Shown here piece after piece: positions 25,593 to 35,228 of a DNA stretch of 64,000 nt (its first letter is position 1; the number at the start of each line of letters is the position of its first letter). A program made the translations under genes and the position numbers. The notes under the pieces were generated by a model that did no database searches, had not been told where the DNA came from, and saw only the letters and a list, made by a program, of their open reading frames with translations. Origin of the DNA: Paenibacillus_AB hodogayensis (lineage in GTDB: Bacteria; Bacillota; Bacilli; Paenibacillales; NBRC-103111); NCBI RefSeq assembly GCF_039536325.1, contig NZ_BAAAYO010000021.1, forward strand, positions 248,001 through 312,000, written 5' to 3'.

Positions 25593-26960
25593 ATGAGAAG
25601 AAGACCGTCGAAAGAACAATTCGAGCAACAGATCGAGCAGATCGCGAAGGCGCTTCGCGACGAGATGATCGCGGGGAAGCAGGCTGCGGGAAGCTTCCTG
25701 CCGCCCGAGAAATCGCTGGAAGCGCGATTCGGCCTGAGCAATTACTCGATCCGGCTCGGGCTTGAGCAGCTCGTGCGGGAAGGATGGATCGAGAAAATTG
25801 CGGGCGTAGGAAATCGCGTCGTAGCGGACCGCCCGCAAGTCAAGCTGACGATAGCCTGCGAGAACGTGACGCTGCGAAATTTGAAGCTAACGGGGCTGGT
25901 CGAACAATTTCAGCGCCTATATCCGTGGATCCAGGTGGAGTTTCTGTTTATGCCCAGCCCGATACCCGGAACGGATCTGTCGGAGCGTAAGCTGGCAGGG
26001 GATCTGGTTTTGCTGGATAACGTTCAGTTTCAACTGCTGTCGGAGAACCGTTTGACCCATTTGCTGGAGCCTTTATCCGAAGCTAACGAATTGTATCCGC
26101 AGTTTACGAAGCATTTCAGCATGGAGGGCCGGCGTCTGCTGCTGCCGATCATCCTGTCGCCGCTCGTGCTCTGCTACAACAAGGCCCATTTCCGGGAAAG
26201 CGGATTGGCGGAGCCAAACGGCAGTTGGACCTGGAACGACCTGATCCGCCACGCGGAGCTGCTGTACGACGGCAAGGGGAGATACGGGTTTTCCCTCTAC
26301 ATTCAATCGATGTATAGGTGGCCGCTGTTTCTCATCCAGAGCTGCGAATGGGTTGAGGGAAGCGGGAAGGAATCCTCGCATATCCGCAATTCCAGGCTGT
26401 TGGACGGCCTCAAGCTGTGTAAGGACATTTTGCATAACCGGAAGGCGGTTCCGCTCTACTTATCGGAGAACAATGACGATGTTTACCGGATGTTTGTGGA
26501 AGGGAAGCTGTCCATGACGCTGAACACGTATATGGGCTTGAACAGCTGGAACGAGGCGGAGATCGAATACGATATTTCGCCGGTCCCTTATATGGACAGC
26601 CCGAGGACGCTGCTGATTACGCTGGGGGCGGGGATTAACAGTAGCTCCGGACACAAGGAGGAGGCAAGGCTGTTCGTCGATTTTTTGGCTTCGAAAGAGG
26701 CGCAATCTTACATTTATCAGCACACGCTGAGTATTCCCGGACTGGCGACTTTGCCGATGGAGCCGGGAAACAGGATGATTTATACGCCGAGCCGCTATAT
26801 GCTGTTCCGCGAAACGATGGGATCGTTTCGAACGCATGCCGATACGCGCATCTCGTTCGCGGCCTTCCAGTCGCTGTCTAGCCAGTTAAAGCTGTATTGG
26901 GCGAATATGATCGATGAGGACGAATTAGGCGAACGATTAAGTGAAGCTTTGAGCGATTAA
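25593..26960 (+). CDS. GntR winged-helix regulator fused to an ABC-type solute-binding domain
   Basis: 455 residues from ATG 25593 behind A-G-A-G-G-T-G. Residues 1-75 are a GntR winged helix (A-L-R-D-E-M-I-A-G-K, L-P-P-E-K-S-L-E-A-R-F-G-L-S, L-V-R-E-G-W-I). No signal peptide precedes it, so it is cytoplasmic. From about 80 to 455 the chain reads as a family-1 extracellular solute-binding protein: L-V-E-Q-F-Q-R-L-Y-P-W-I-Q-V, L-C-Y-N-K-A-H-F, W-T-W-N-D-L-I, F-V-E-G-K-L-S-M, and G-H-K-E-E-A-R-L-F-V-D-F-L. Thus a sugar-binding transport fold serves as the sensor of a one-component regulator. An SBP gene and a heparinase-like gene follow at 45 and 21 bases and are probable targets. Repressor or activator not known. 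Confidence 0.85.
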   Translation: MRRRPSKEQFEQQIEQIAKALRDEMIAGKQAAGSFLPPEKSLEARFGLSNYSIRLGLEQLVREGWIEKIAGVGNRVVADRPQVKLTIACENVTLRNLKLTGLVEQFQRLYPWIQVEFLFMPSPIPGTDLSERKLAGDLVLLDNVQFQLLSENRLTHLLEPLSEANELYPQFTKHFSMEGRRLLLPIILSPLVLCYNKAHFRESGLAEPNGSWTWNDLIRHAELLYDGKGRYGFSLYIQSMYRWPLFLIQSCEWVEGSGKESSHIRNSRLLDGLKLCKDILHNRKAVPLYLSENNDDVYRMFVEGKLSMTLNTYMGLNSWNEAEIEYDISPVPYMDSPRTLLITLGAGINSSSGHKEEARLFVDFLASKEAQSYIYQHTLSIPGLATLPMEPGNRMIYTPSRYMLFRETMGSFRTHADTRISFAAFQSLSSQLKLYWANMIDEDELGERLSEALSD

Positions 26961-27005
26961 GAGCTGCTGCATACGGAAAAAGCAGATTAGATGGGGGAGA
27001 ACCAT

Positions 27006-28328
27006 ATGGGAATTCGAAAGAAGCTGGCATCGGTTGGAGCAGTTGTAATGATTGGAGGCTCCAGTATTCTAGTAAGCGCTTGTTCGAATCAGGCGAGCAA
27101 GTCGGACCCGGGGGGAGCCAAGGCGCCGGATCAAAAAGAACCGGTGGAGCTCGTCTTTTATTCCCAGGTTCCGGACTATGACGAGACGTTCATGGATACG
27201 TTCGGAAGCAAAATACAGGCCAAGTACCCGCATATAACCGTCAAGCACAAGCCGGCGGGAAGCAACAAGCTCGACACCATGATTACGAACGGCGATACGA
27301 TCGATGTGCTGTTCATGTCGATCGGCCAGGCCGATTCCCTCATTCAGTATGGATTGCAGAACGATATTTCGGAGTATATGGCCAAAAGCAAATTCGATTT
27401 GAGTCGGTTGGAACAGACGGCGGTAGAGCTGCAGAAAGGTTTTGCGAACGGCGGCATGTACGGGCTGCCGGTATTTACGAATACGCTGGCGCTTTTCTAT
27501 AACAAGGACTTGTTTTCCAAATTCGGCGTAGCCGCGCCGAAGGATGGAATGACCTGGAGCGAAGTATACGATCTGGCGAAGCGAATGTCCCGTACGGACG
27601 AGGGAACCCAGTATTACGGCCTGGCGATGTCATCGTCGGCGAACTTCGCCTTAAATCAGTTCGGCGCCTCGTATATCGACCTGAAAACCCGGAAGGCGGC
27701 CTTTACTTCCGAGCCGTTCCGGAAAACGATGGAGCTGCTGGCGGGCGTATCGAATATTCCGGGCAATGGGCTAAATGCGCAGAACTGGAGCCTCGGCCCC
27801 CAGCAGAAGCTGTTCCCGGACGGCAAGGCGGCCATGTTTCTGCACTTTGCGGTGTACGGACTATCCAACTACAAGGATGCGCTGAATTGGGACGTAGTCT
27901 CGTATCCTCAGCTCCCGGATAAGCCCGGAATGGGCGCGCAGACATATCCGACTTACTTCTACGTTACCAAAACGAGCAAGCATAAGCAGGAGGCCTTCGA
28001 TGCGATCGCTTATTTGACTTCGGAGGAATTCCAAAATCATTTGGCCCGCAAAGGGATGCTGCCGATTCTTAAAAACCGGGTAGCCGGCATGGCCGAATTC
28101 GGCAAGGAAGTGCCTTATTTGAAAGATAAAAACGTGAAGTCGCTGATCCCGGAAAAGTTCGCCCCGTCGCAGTTCACTTCCGTCGACGTGGTGAGGGCCC
28201 AAACTCCAGGCCATACTTTCTTTTTTAATGCTTATCAGAAAGCCGTGCTCGGACAGGAGGATATGAATACAGCTTTGCGGAGCGAAGGCGAGAAGCTCGA
28301 TCAGAAGCTGGCGGAGCTGTTCAAGTAA
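27006..28328 (+). CDS. Extracellular solute-binding lipoprotein (sugar ABC transporter, family 1)
   Basis: 440 residues from ATG 27006 after G-G-G-G-G-A-G; a start at 26991 lacks a site. Lipobox V-S-A-C, Cys26. Fold markers: D-V-L-F-M-S-I-G-Q, Y-G-L-P-V-F-T-N-T-L-A-L-F-Y-N-K-D-L-F, A-P-K-D-G-M-T-W-S-E-V, and K-T-S-K-H-K-Q-E-A-F. It lies in one run of genes: GntR-SBP regulator, this protein, heparinase-like protein, with gaps of 45 and 21 bases. The membrane-bound SBP and the cytoplasmic SBP-like sensor may recognise related ligands at different sites. No permease gene nearby. Confidence 0.92.
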   Translation: MGIRKKLASVGAVVMIGGSSILVSACSNQASKSDPGGAKAPDQKEPVELVFYSQVPDYDETFMDTFGSKIQAKYPHITVKHKPAGSNKLDTMITNGDTIDVLFMSIGQADSLIQYGLQNDISEYMAKSKFDLSRLEQTAVELQKGFANGGMYGLPVFTNTLALFYNKDLFSKFGVAAPKDGMTWSEVYDLAKRMSRTDEGTQYYGLAMSSSANFALNQFGASYIDLKTRKAAFTSEPFRKTMELLAGVSNIPGNGLNAQNWSLGPQQKLFPDGKAAMFLHFAVYGLSNYKDALNWDVVSYPQLPDKPGMGAQTYPTYFYVTKTSKHKQEAFDAIAYLTSEEFQNHLARKGMLPILKNRVAGMAEFGKEVPYLKDKNVKSLIPEKFAPSQFTSVDVVRAQTPGHTFFFNAYQKAVLGQEDMNTALRSEGEKLDQKLAELFK

Positions 28329-28349
28329 CGAGGGAAAGAGGGATGGGGC

Positions 28350-31300
28350 ATGGGAAAACGGTTCAAGTTCCAAACGGCGGTTTGTCTCGCGGCAGTTCTT
28401 CTACTACAACCGGTCGGGGTTATTCCTCCTGCCGCCGAAGCGGCTTCGGGCGGCAGCGGGTTGCTGGCGGAGGCCCCTGAGCCGGTTGCCTACGATTCAG
28501 GCAAATGGGCCGTGCTTCCGAAATGGGGATCGGCACCTGCGATCGACGGTTCCCTGGATGAGACGGTATGGGGAAGCGCTGCGAAGCTTGGCGATTTCAA
28601 AACGGCTTTTTACAGCCAATCCTTGTCCCAAGAGGCGGAATACCGCGTCGCTTACGACGATAATCAGCTGTATATCGGCGGCAGTATTGCCCTCACGGAA
28701 GCGGATACACTTGCGAGCATAGACATTCTCCTTCGGCCGTCCGCCGGGGCTGACGATTATTATGCGGTGAAAATTCCGCTCCCGACCGCACAGGCTCCCG
28801 TCCTGACAACGATCTGGAACCCGTCGCCTGACGTGGCCTATTTAGCGGCGGACGAAGGCAAACATGTCGTCGGGGCGTTTACGTACGCCACATCGGTACA
28901 GTCGGATCGCCGAATCGTGGAGGCTGCCGTACCGCTTTCCTCGATTGCACCGGGAGGCGTGTTGGCTGGAGATGAATGGCGGTTGAACATTATGCATGTG
29001 CACAATCTATACACGCAGCCGCTCAGCTCCTGGGTGCCGGTCCGGCAGTCCGATCACTGGCATAATAGCGGTCCGGATGCCCGTATGCGGGCAAGCGTGA
29101 TCGATCAGGATCGGATGGGAACCGTCTACTTCTCCCGGCTGCCGGAATCGATCGTGGGGGGCGGAACAGCGATGCTGCCGTGGCACCCGAACGAAGCGGG
29201 CACGGAGCTGCTGTATCGAGGATTTACGGAGAAGAGGCTGAAGACGACGCTCACCGCTTTACAAGCTGATGGACTCGGCCAGATGGACGCTCAAACGCTG
29301 AAACAGTCTTCCGTTGAGTTGACGTGGAAGGAGCCGGGGGGCGTATGGCAAAGCCTGGGCCAGTATGCATGGAGCGAAGACGGGGGCTTCCTTCAGCTGG
29401 ATTTCCAGCATCCGGCTCCGCTTGCCACCGGAACGTATCAACTGGGTATGGTTTTCACGCCCAACCCGGCAACCGGGAAAGGGGTAGCCCGGCTCACGTT
29501 CGACCGGGAGGCGCTCGTATCGGCAGGCTCCTCTGCCTATGAACCGGAGCCGGAAACGCGGGTGACAACGCTTGTATATCGTTCGCCGTCCGCCGAAGTG
29601 CAGCGGATCAAAGCGCTGATTCCACCGCAGCCGGGGTTCATTTTCGTCGGCCTGCCGGAAATGCCGGAGCTGTATCCGGGCGGATTATACACGTTATCCG
29701 CGGACGGGCTAAGCTTGAAAGCTTCGCGCACCGGGACCGTGTATCCGAACGCGCAGTTTGTAGAGGACAAGACGCTCTCGGTCACAAATGCGAAAGGCGA
29801 AACGGTCTCGATCCCGTATTACGAGGATGCTTCCGGCAAGCGGTATTTCATTACGGCTCATTTGTGGTATTTGCAAAAAAGCCGGGCGATCTCGCAAACG
29901 GCGGCGCTCTTGAAGTCCGATCCGCTTGGCGCGGCACGCCTGCTGTACGCATTCGCCAAAGCGTACGAAGGCTATAATCCGACCGTCGACCGGGTGGCGG
30001 GCAGTTTTCATGCGAATTTGTCGGCGGATAAACGCTCGGGCCCTCCGTACGCTTATTGGGGAGGCATATGGGAGCGATGGTGGTACAGCGATCTGCCCCA
30101 ACTGACCCCCTTAATCAAGGCTTATGCCGAACTGAAGCGGACGAACGCGTTCGCGCTGCTGAATGCGGAAGCCGGCGAAGATGTCGAGCAGCGGATCGTT
30201 CAGGGGATGATCGTGCCGACCGCGGAATTTGTGCTGACGTATCCCGACTATTTGGGCAATATGTCGTTTCAACCGTGGAAAGGGCTAATCGAAGTAGGCA
30301 AGGCGCTCGGGGAGCCGGACTATATGCATCGCGTCGTCGAGCTGATCGGAAGCCTGGCGACCCGAATGTTTCTGTCGGACGGCTATTGGCAGGAGGTGAC
30401 GCCCAGCTATCACTTGCAGACCGTTAACGGGCTGAGGGACGTAGCAAACCAGCTAAAGGGCTGGAGCGATCCGCCCGGTTACGTATCGCCGCGAACCGGC
30501 ATCCGGTTTGACAATCTCGATATGGAGCAGTTATTCCCCGTCATCCGGCGGGCGGTGGACAATGCGAACAAGCTGGTATATCCCGACGGAAAAGTGGTGC
30601 CGATCACCGATACATGGGCGAACAACAGACCGCCCGATCCGCAAATCGACGCAGGCTCCTTCCTGCTGCCCGCGGCCAAAATCGGCCGGCTGGCCGGAGG
30701 AACGGGACCGGGGCAGACGCAGCTGTATATGGGTTTCCAGCCGAAATACGGCCATGAGCATTACGACCCGCTGAACTTGAACTTGTATGCGAAAGGCCAG
30801 GAGCTGCTGCCCGATCTCGGCTATACGCATAATTCGTTTTACCGCTGGTTTGCGCTATCGACGATGGGCCATAACACGGTTGTGGTCGACAGTAAAAATA
30901 TGGTGAACGGCGACAAGGCGAAGCAGGGCGGCAACGCAGAGGCGTTCGTAACGGAAGGCGGCCTCTTCCAGGCGATGCGCGCCGACTACAAGTCAGCGTA
31001 CGGCGTGACGGAGACATACAGCAGGGAGCCGTGGTTCGTGCCGTTCGAAGGTGGCGGCGGCGAGCAGGGTTATGTGCTGGATCTGTTCCGCGTCAAGGGA
31101 GGAAGCCGGCATGAATATACGCTGCAAGGAGACGCAAACCGCGATGCCGAATTTGCGACGGATATGCCGCTTACCGATTACGGGCCGTATTTGCTCCCTC
31201 CGGGGACGAACGTGGTGCAGCCGACGAGCAATAGCGACAGCGGCAGTGCGGAAGGGCAGTACCCGGGATATATATACGTACGCGATGTGAAGCAGGCGCA

Positions 31301-33776
31301 GCTAAACGGCGACCGTTACGAGGTGACGCTCGTCACGCAGTCGGGCGGCAAGGAGCAGGCGAAACTGAACATAACCGGCTTGCTCGAGCCGGGCAGTAAC
31401 GAGCTGTACTTGGGACGTTCTCCGTCTCTCCGTTCGATCCGTCTTCAAGGCTCAGCGATGGATAACAACGACGAAGTGGTGAAGTACACGATGCCGAAGC
31501 TGGTGCTGAGGCGGGACGGAACGAATCTGCAGAGCACGTTTATGACTGTGCTGGAGCCGTTCCGCGGACGCGAAGCCCGAATCGAAGCGATAGACCGGCT
31601 TCCGCTCGAGCAGGCTCCGGAAGGAGCGGCGGCGGTGCGGGTCGTCTACGGGGATACGACGGATATTTTGCTGAGCAATCCGGCGCATCCGGAGCTGCCG
31701 ATGACGACAGGCGATGTGACGATGGTCGGGGAGATGGGGCTGATCCGGCTGAAGGACGGGGAAGTACGGGAAATGTCGCTATCGGGCGGTACGCTGCTTC
31801 AGAAAGGCGATCGGCAAATCACGGGAGCGGGCCTCGCGATGACGGGTATCGTCGGCGGTACGAAACGCGCCGCGAAAGGCGACGCCTACGATGCGCTCGT
31901 TGTGGACGCGGCGATTCCCGAAGCCGCGGCAGGCGATTATATATTCGTAAGCGCCCCCGATCACAGCACTACAGGCTTTCAAATCGGGCAAGTGCTGCGC
32001 GATGGAGCGAAATCGATCGTTGTGCTTGCCGAACAAGATCCGGGCTTCGAGATAATGGAGGACGGCACGTCCGGACAAACGTTCTATCCCGGCCGCAGTT
32101 GGACGGGAACCCATACGTTCTCTTGGTCCGGTACGGTAAGCGCTCAAGTTTACGGGGGGCCGCCTCCGCTCACCAGCTCCGTCACCGGCGCCGTTTACAC
32201 GGAGAACGGCACGCCGATACCGGGGGCGGCCGTTCATGTGACCGGGTATACCAACCTTGCGGCGGTCACCGATGCAAACGGGATGTTTACGATCCCCCAT
32301 ATCCCGGCCGGCAAACAGCGGGTAACGGCATCCAGCGACGGGTACGCGAGGAACGTTTCGGATGCGGTATATGCCGCTCCCGGCCAAACGTCGAATGTGT
32401 CGCTCACGCTGAGCAGCTTACCTCCGGTGCTGAAGGAGGTAACGCCCGCTCTAGTGGCGAAGGGAGATCCCGTGAACGCGACGGGAAATAGCGATGGAAC
32501 GGTTCATTTGGTGCCTGCGGGTACGCCGCCCGTCAAGGCGTCCATTGAAACGGTGAGCGCGAGTGTGTATGGTGCGAGGGCGCAAGCGACGGCAAACGTT
32601 CCGGCCGTATTGAGCACGACCGCCCTAAGCGGTGGCAAATACAGCGTGTATCTGATCAACGACAGGGGTTTGGTGTCCCCGAGCAAAGAGATCGTTATTC
32701 TGCCGACCGATGTGGAGAGGATGGAGGACACAAGCCCGTACATTACGTATGTCGGCAAATGGGAGCTTTTCAGTTCGTCCAACTATTCGGGCGGAACATT
32801 GACGCTGGGCCGGGAGAAGGGAGCCTATATGGAAATTCCTTTCTATGGCGCTTCCGCCAAGGTCATTGCGGATCTTCACACCGCGCGCGGCAAAGGGAAG
32901 ATTTATGTCGACGGGGTCTATGCTGCCACGATCGATTTCTACAGCAGCCCGATCCGCTACAAGCAGGAGGTGTTCGATACAGGGCCGCTGGAAGAAGGGG
33001 TGCACGTCATCCGATTGGAAGCGCTCTGGGAGAAACAACCGAGTTCGACCGGCTACAACGCTTCTTTCGATGCGCTGCAGGTGATGCCGTCGGACGTTCG
33101 CCTTACGGGAGTAACTGCGGGAGCGCTCGTACAGGGCGATGCTTTGACGGCTACAAGCTCGCGCAGCGGCACGCTGTATCTGATTCCGGCCGCTACTCCG
33201 GCCGAACGCAGCGAGATCGAGCAGGCAGGCGCGGGCGCAGGAGGGAGGAACGTGCCGGTCGCGGCTGGCGTGCCGGGATCACTGAACACGAGCGGCCTGC
33301 CAGTAGGCTGGTATCAAGTGTATGCGATCGATGCGAAGGGCATAGTATCCCGCGGATCGGATGCTATCGCCATTGTCGCCCCGCAGCAGCAGCCTGCTGT
33401 CGTAGAAGATAGCGATCCTATGGTGCGGTATACCGGGGATTGGCGATCGTACTCCTACTCCGCTTACTCGGGCGGTACGATGAAGTTGGCTTTCGAGAAA
33501 AACGCTTACGCGGACATTCCTTTCTACGGCACAGCGGCAACGCTGGTCACCGACCGTCACACGGCGCGAGGCAAAGGCGCGGTTTATGTCGACGGCGTAT
33601 ATGCAGGAGTCATCGACTTTTACAACAATCCGATTCTTTACAAGCAAGAAGTGTTTCAGACGGGGCCGCTTGCGCCAGGGGCGCATGTGCTGCGAATCGA
33701 AGCGTTGTGGCAGCATGCCGCCGGCTCGACGGGCAATGTGATACCGTTTGACGCGCTCAAAGTAACGACGAACTAA
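28350..33776 (+). CDS. Large secreted heparinase II/III-like multidomain protein
   Basis: 1808 residues with a cleavable signal peptide (A-E-A-A region near residue 30). Domains in order: CBM9-like sugar-binding domain (about 50-235, starts I-D-G-S-L-D-E-T-V-W); linker domains; alpha-helical toroid (about 510-745); Heparinase II/III-like beta-sandwich (about 770-1000, with G-H-E-H-Y-D-P-L-N and M-G-H-N-T-V-V-V-D); carboxypeptidase-regulatory-like beta domain (about 1276-1353); then a duplicated pair of units (about 1356-1585 and 1586-1808), each an Ig-like domain plus a beta-sandwich with G-K-G-K/A-x-Y-V-D-G-V-Y. It is predicted to cleave acidic polysaccharide outside the cell by beta-elimination. 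No SLH or sortase signal. Substrate unknown. Confidence 0.85.
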   Translation: MGKRFKFQTAVCLAAVLLLQPVGVIPPAAEAASGGSGLLAEAPEPVAYDSGKWAVLPKWGSAPAIDGSLDETVWGSAAKLGDFKTAFYSQSLSQEAEYRVAYDDNQLYIGGSIALTEADTLASIDILLRPSAGADDYYAVKIPLPTAQAPVLTTIWNPSPDVAYLAADEGKHVVGAFTYATSVQSDRRIVEAAVPLSSIAPGGVLAGDEWRLNIMHVHNLYTQPLSSWVPVRQSDHWHNSGPDARMRASVIDQDRMGTVYFSRLPESIVGGGTAMLPWHPNEAGTELLYRGFTEKRLKTTLTALQADGLGQMDAQTLKQSSVELTWKEPGGVWQSLGQYAWSEDGGFLQLDFQHPAPLATGTYQLGMVFTPNPATGKGVARLTFDREALVSAGSSAYEPEPETRVTTLVYRSPSAEVQRIKALIPPQPGFIFVGLPEMPELYPGGLYTLSADGLSLKASRTGTVYPNAQFVEDKTLSVTNAKGETVSIPYYEDASGKRYFITAHLWYLQKSRAISQTAALLKSDPLGAARLLYAFAKAYEGYNPTVDRVAGSFHANLSADKRSGPPYAYWGGIWERWWYSDLPQLTPLIKAYAELKRTNAFALLNAEAGEDVEQRIVQGMIVPTAEFVLTYPDYLGNMSFQPWKGLIEVGKALGEPDYMHRVVELIGSLATRMFLSDGYWQEVTPSYHLQTVNGLRDVANQLKGWSDPPGYVSPRTGIRFDNLDMEQLFPVIRRAVDNANKLVYPDGKVVPITDTWANNRPPDPQIDAGSFLLPAAKIGRLAGGTGPGQTQLYMGFQPKYGHEHYDPLNLNLYAKGQELLPDLGYTHNSFYRWFALSTMGHNTVVVDSKNMVNGDKAKQGGNAEAFVTEGGLFQAMRADYKSAYGVTETYSREPWFVPFEGGGGEQGYVLDLFRVKGGSRHEYTLQGDANRDAEFATDMPLTDYGPYLLPPGTNVVQPTSNSDSGSAEGQYPGYIYVRDVKQAQLNGDRYEVTLVTQSGGKEQAKLNITGLLEPGSNELYLGRSPSLRSIRLQGSAMDNNDEVVKYTMPKLVLRRDGTNLQSTFMTVLEPFRGREARIEAIDRLPLEQAPEGAAAVRVVYGDTTDILLSNPAHPELPMTTGDVTMVGEMGLIRLKDGEVREMSLSGGTLLQKGDRQITGAGLAMTGIVGGTKRAAKGDAYDALVVDAAIPEAAAGDYIFVSAPDHSTTGFQIGQVLRDGAKSIVVLAEQDPGFEIMEDGTSGQTFYPGRSWTGTHTFSWSGTVSAQVYGGPPPLTSSVTGAVYTENGTPIPGAAVHVTGYTNLAAVTDANGMFTIPHIPAGKQRVTASSDGYARNVSDAVYAAPGQTSNVSLTLSSLPPVLKEVTPALVAKGDPVNATGNSDGTVHLVPAGTPPVKASIETVSASVYGARAQATANVPAVLSTTALSGGKYSVYLINDRGLVSPSKEIVILPTDVERMEDTSPYITYVGKWELFSSSNYSGGTLTLGREKGAYMEIPFYGASAKVIADLHTARGKGKIYVDGVYAATIDFYSSPIRYKQEVFDTGPLEEGVHVIRLEALWEKQPSSTGYNASFDALQVMPSDVRLTGVTAGALVQGDALTATSSRSGTLYLIPAATPAERSEIEQAGAGAGGRNVPVAAGVPGSLNTSGLPVGWYQVYAIDAKGIVSRGSDAIAIVAPQQQPAVVEDSDPMVRYTGDWRSYSYSAYSGGTMKLAFEKNAYADIPFYGTAATLVTDRHTARGKGAVYVDGVYAGVIDFYNNPILYKQEVFQTGPLAPGAHVLRIEALWQHAAGSTGNVIPFDALKVTTN

Positions 33777-33797
33777 TAAAAGATACAGATAAAGCTG

Positions 33798-33834
33798 AAG
33801 GGGAATGCCGCTTGATCGGCTTCCCCTTGTCTTT
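33798..33834 (+). terminator. Intrinsic terminator after heparinase-like gene
   Basis: AAGGGGAA-T-GCCG pairs with CGGC-TTCCCCTT around loop CTTGAT, followed by GTCTTTT. It separates the oxidoreductase gene at 33854 at least partly from the upstream unit. Confidence 0.75.
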
Positions 33835-33853
33835 TCAAGAGAGGATAGATGTT

Positions 33854-34861
33854 ATGAAACCATACCGGGCAGTTGTCATAGGAGCAGGGATCATCGCGAA
33901 TACCCACTTGCAAACGCTGCATCAAAACGGAAGAACCGAGCTTGCTGCGGTTGCGGACATTAATCGGAGCAGGGCGGAACAGCTGGCTTCGAACTACGCG
34001 ATCGCCGCCTATACCGATTACAAGGAAATGGTGGCGGCGGAGCGGCCGGATATCGCGGTGATCACGCTGCCTCATTTTCTGCATAAAGAAGCGGCCATAT
34101 GGTGCGCCCGCCAAGGCTGCCACGTGCTCGTCGAGAAGCCGATGGCGATGAACGTGCAGGAATGCTTCGAGATCAACGAAGCGGCTCGCTCCAGCGGCGT
34201 TACACTCGCGGTCGGCCATATGCAGCGCTATTACCCGGCCATGGTCAAAGCCAAGCAAATCATCGAATCGGGAAGGCTTGGAAGGCTCATTATGATGACC
34301 GAACGCAGATGGGGTGATTACTTTGCTGTTAATCGTCCGGCCTGGTTCCTGAATAAGGCGCAGTCGGGGGGCGGGATCGCTATCAATATCGGCAGCCACT
34401 CGGTCGACAAGCTTCAATGGCTGACAAGCAGCCGGGTTACGAAAGTTAAGGCGAGTCTTACGTTTTTCGGAGAAAGGGGAGATGTGGAAGGGAGCGCGAA
34501 TCTGCTTATGCAGACCGAATCTAGCATTACCGCAAATGTTGCGCTCAGCGGTTACCATAACGTGATGATGAACGAAATGGATCTGCTGTTCACGGACGGC
34601 CAATTGAAGCTGGAGGGCAGCCACAAGCTGTGGATCGGTGACAAGATAAGGAAGTCGTTAGAGCCGGTTGAGCTGGAAGGCGAGCCCGATGCATTTCAGG
34701 CTCAATGGGACGACTTGCTGAATGCGATCGAGCGTGGGTGCGAACCGGGAATATCCGGAGCCTACGGCCAGAGCATCGCCGAGGTTGTCGCTGCGATCTA
34801 CCACTCCCACGAGTCAGGTGCGGAGCAAGCGGTTGAAGGCGCAGGATCATCGGCCGTGTAG
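33854..34861 (+). CDS. Gfo/Idh/MocA-family oxidoreductase
   Basis: 335 residues from ATG 33854 behind A-G-A-G-G-A-T-A-G. N-terminal Rossmann fold (V-V-I-G-A-G-I-I-A) binds NAD(P); the hallmark E-K-P is present in V-E-K-P-M-A near residue 97; the C-terminal beta-sheet domain has G-G-G-I-A-I-N-I-G-S-H-S-V-D, with H and D in the usual substrate-site positions. These enzymes oxidise or reduce sugars and inositol-like polyols. It follows the heparinase-like gene and could process an uncommon sugar from its product; substrate not readable. Confidence 0.9.
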   Translation: MKPYRAVVIGAGIIANTHLQTLHQNGRTELAAVADINRSRAEQLASNYAIAAYTDYKEMVAAERPDIAVITLPHFLHKEAAIWCARQGCHVLVEKPMAMNVQECFEINEAARSSGVTLAVGHMQRYYPAMVKAKQIIESGRLGRLIMMTERRWGDYFAVNRPAWFLNKAQSGGGIAINIGSHSVDKLQWLTSSRVTKVKASLTFFGERGDVEGSANLLMQTESSITANVALSGYHNVMMNEMDLLFTDGQLKLEGSHKLWIGDKIRKSLEPVELEGEPDAFQAQWDDLLNAIERGCEPGISGAYGQSIAEVVAAIYHSHESGAEQAVEGAGSSAV

Positions 34862-35063
34862 AAGACTGGCGAACAAGTGGTTTGTGTCGATCCTAAATTT
34901 TCCACAAATAGCTTTAAGCATGCAATGATTCTAGATGATGCATACTTGAATCGCAGGCTAAAGAGAATGAATTGATGACGATAATGAGGGGAAATATGGA
35001 CGGTAGTCTATAAAGGGGTCATCCGCTTTATGAAAACTGGATTTCTTAAGTTTAAAAATGGTA

Positions 35064-35115
35064 TTGACACGACACCATGTGGTGTCATAAAATCAAACAG
35101 ACACCAAATGGTGTC
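35064..35115 (+). promoter_or_regulatory. Promoter with two ArsR-type palindromic operators
   Basis: TTGACA (35064) and TAAAAT (35088), spacer 18, form a sigma-A promoter. The spacer holds GACACCA-TG-TGGTGTC (35071-35086), and GACACCA-AA-TGGTGTC follows at 35100-35115, 29 bp later. A repressor on the first site would block RNA polymerase directly. The likely binder is the ArsR-type protein at 35229. The rest of the 367-base gap shows nothing else. Confidence 0.8.
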
Positions 35116-35228
35116 CAATTTGCGGTTAGTCATTTGGAATAGTTGGGAACCTGAATAAGTTTCACTTGAAACTACAAACAATGAGAAGAAGGAAACAAAG
35201 GAGTACGCAATATGTAGGAGAGGGTGTT

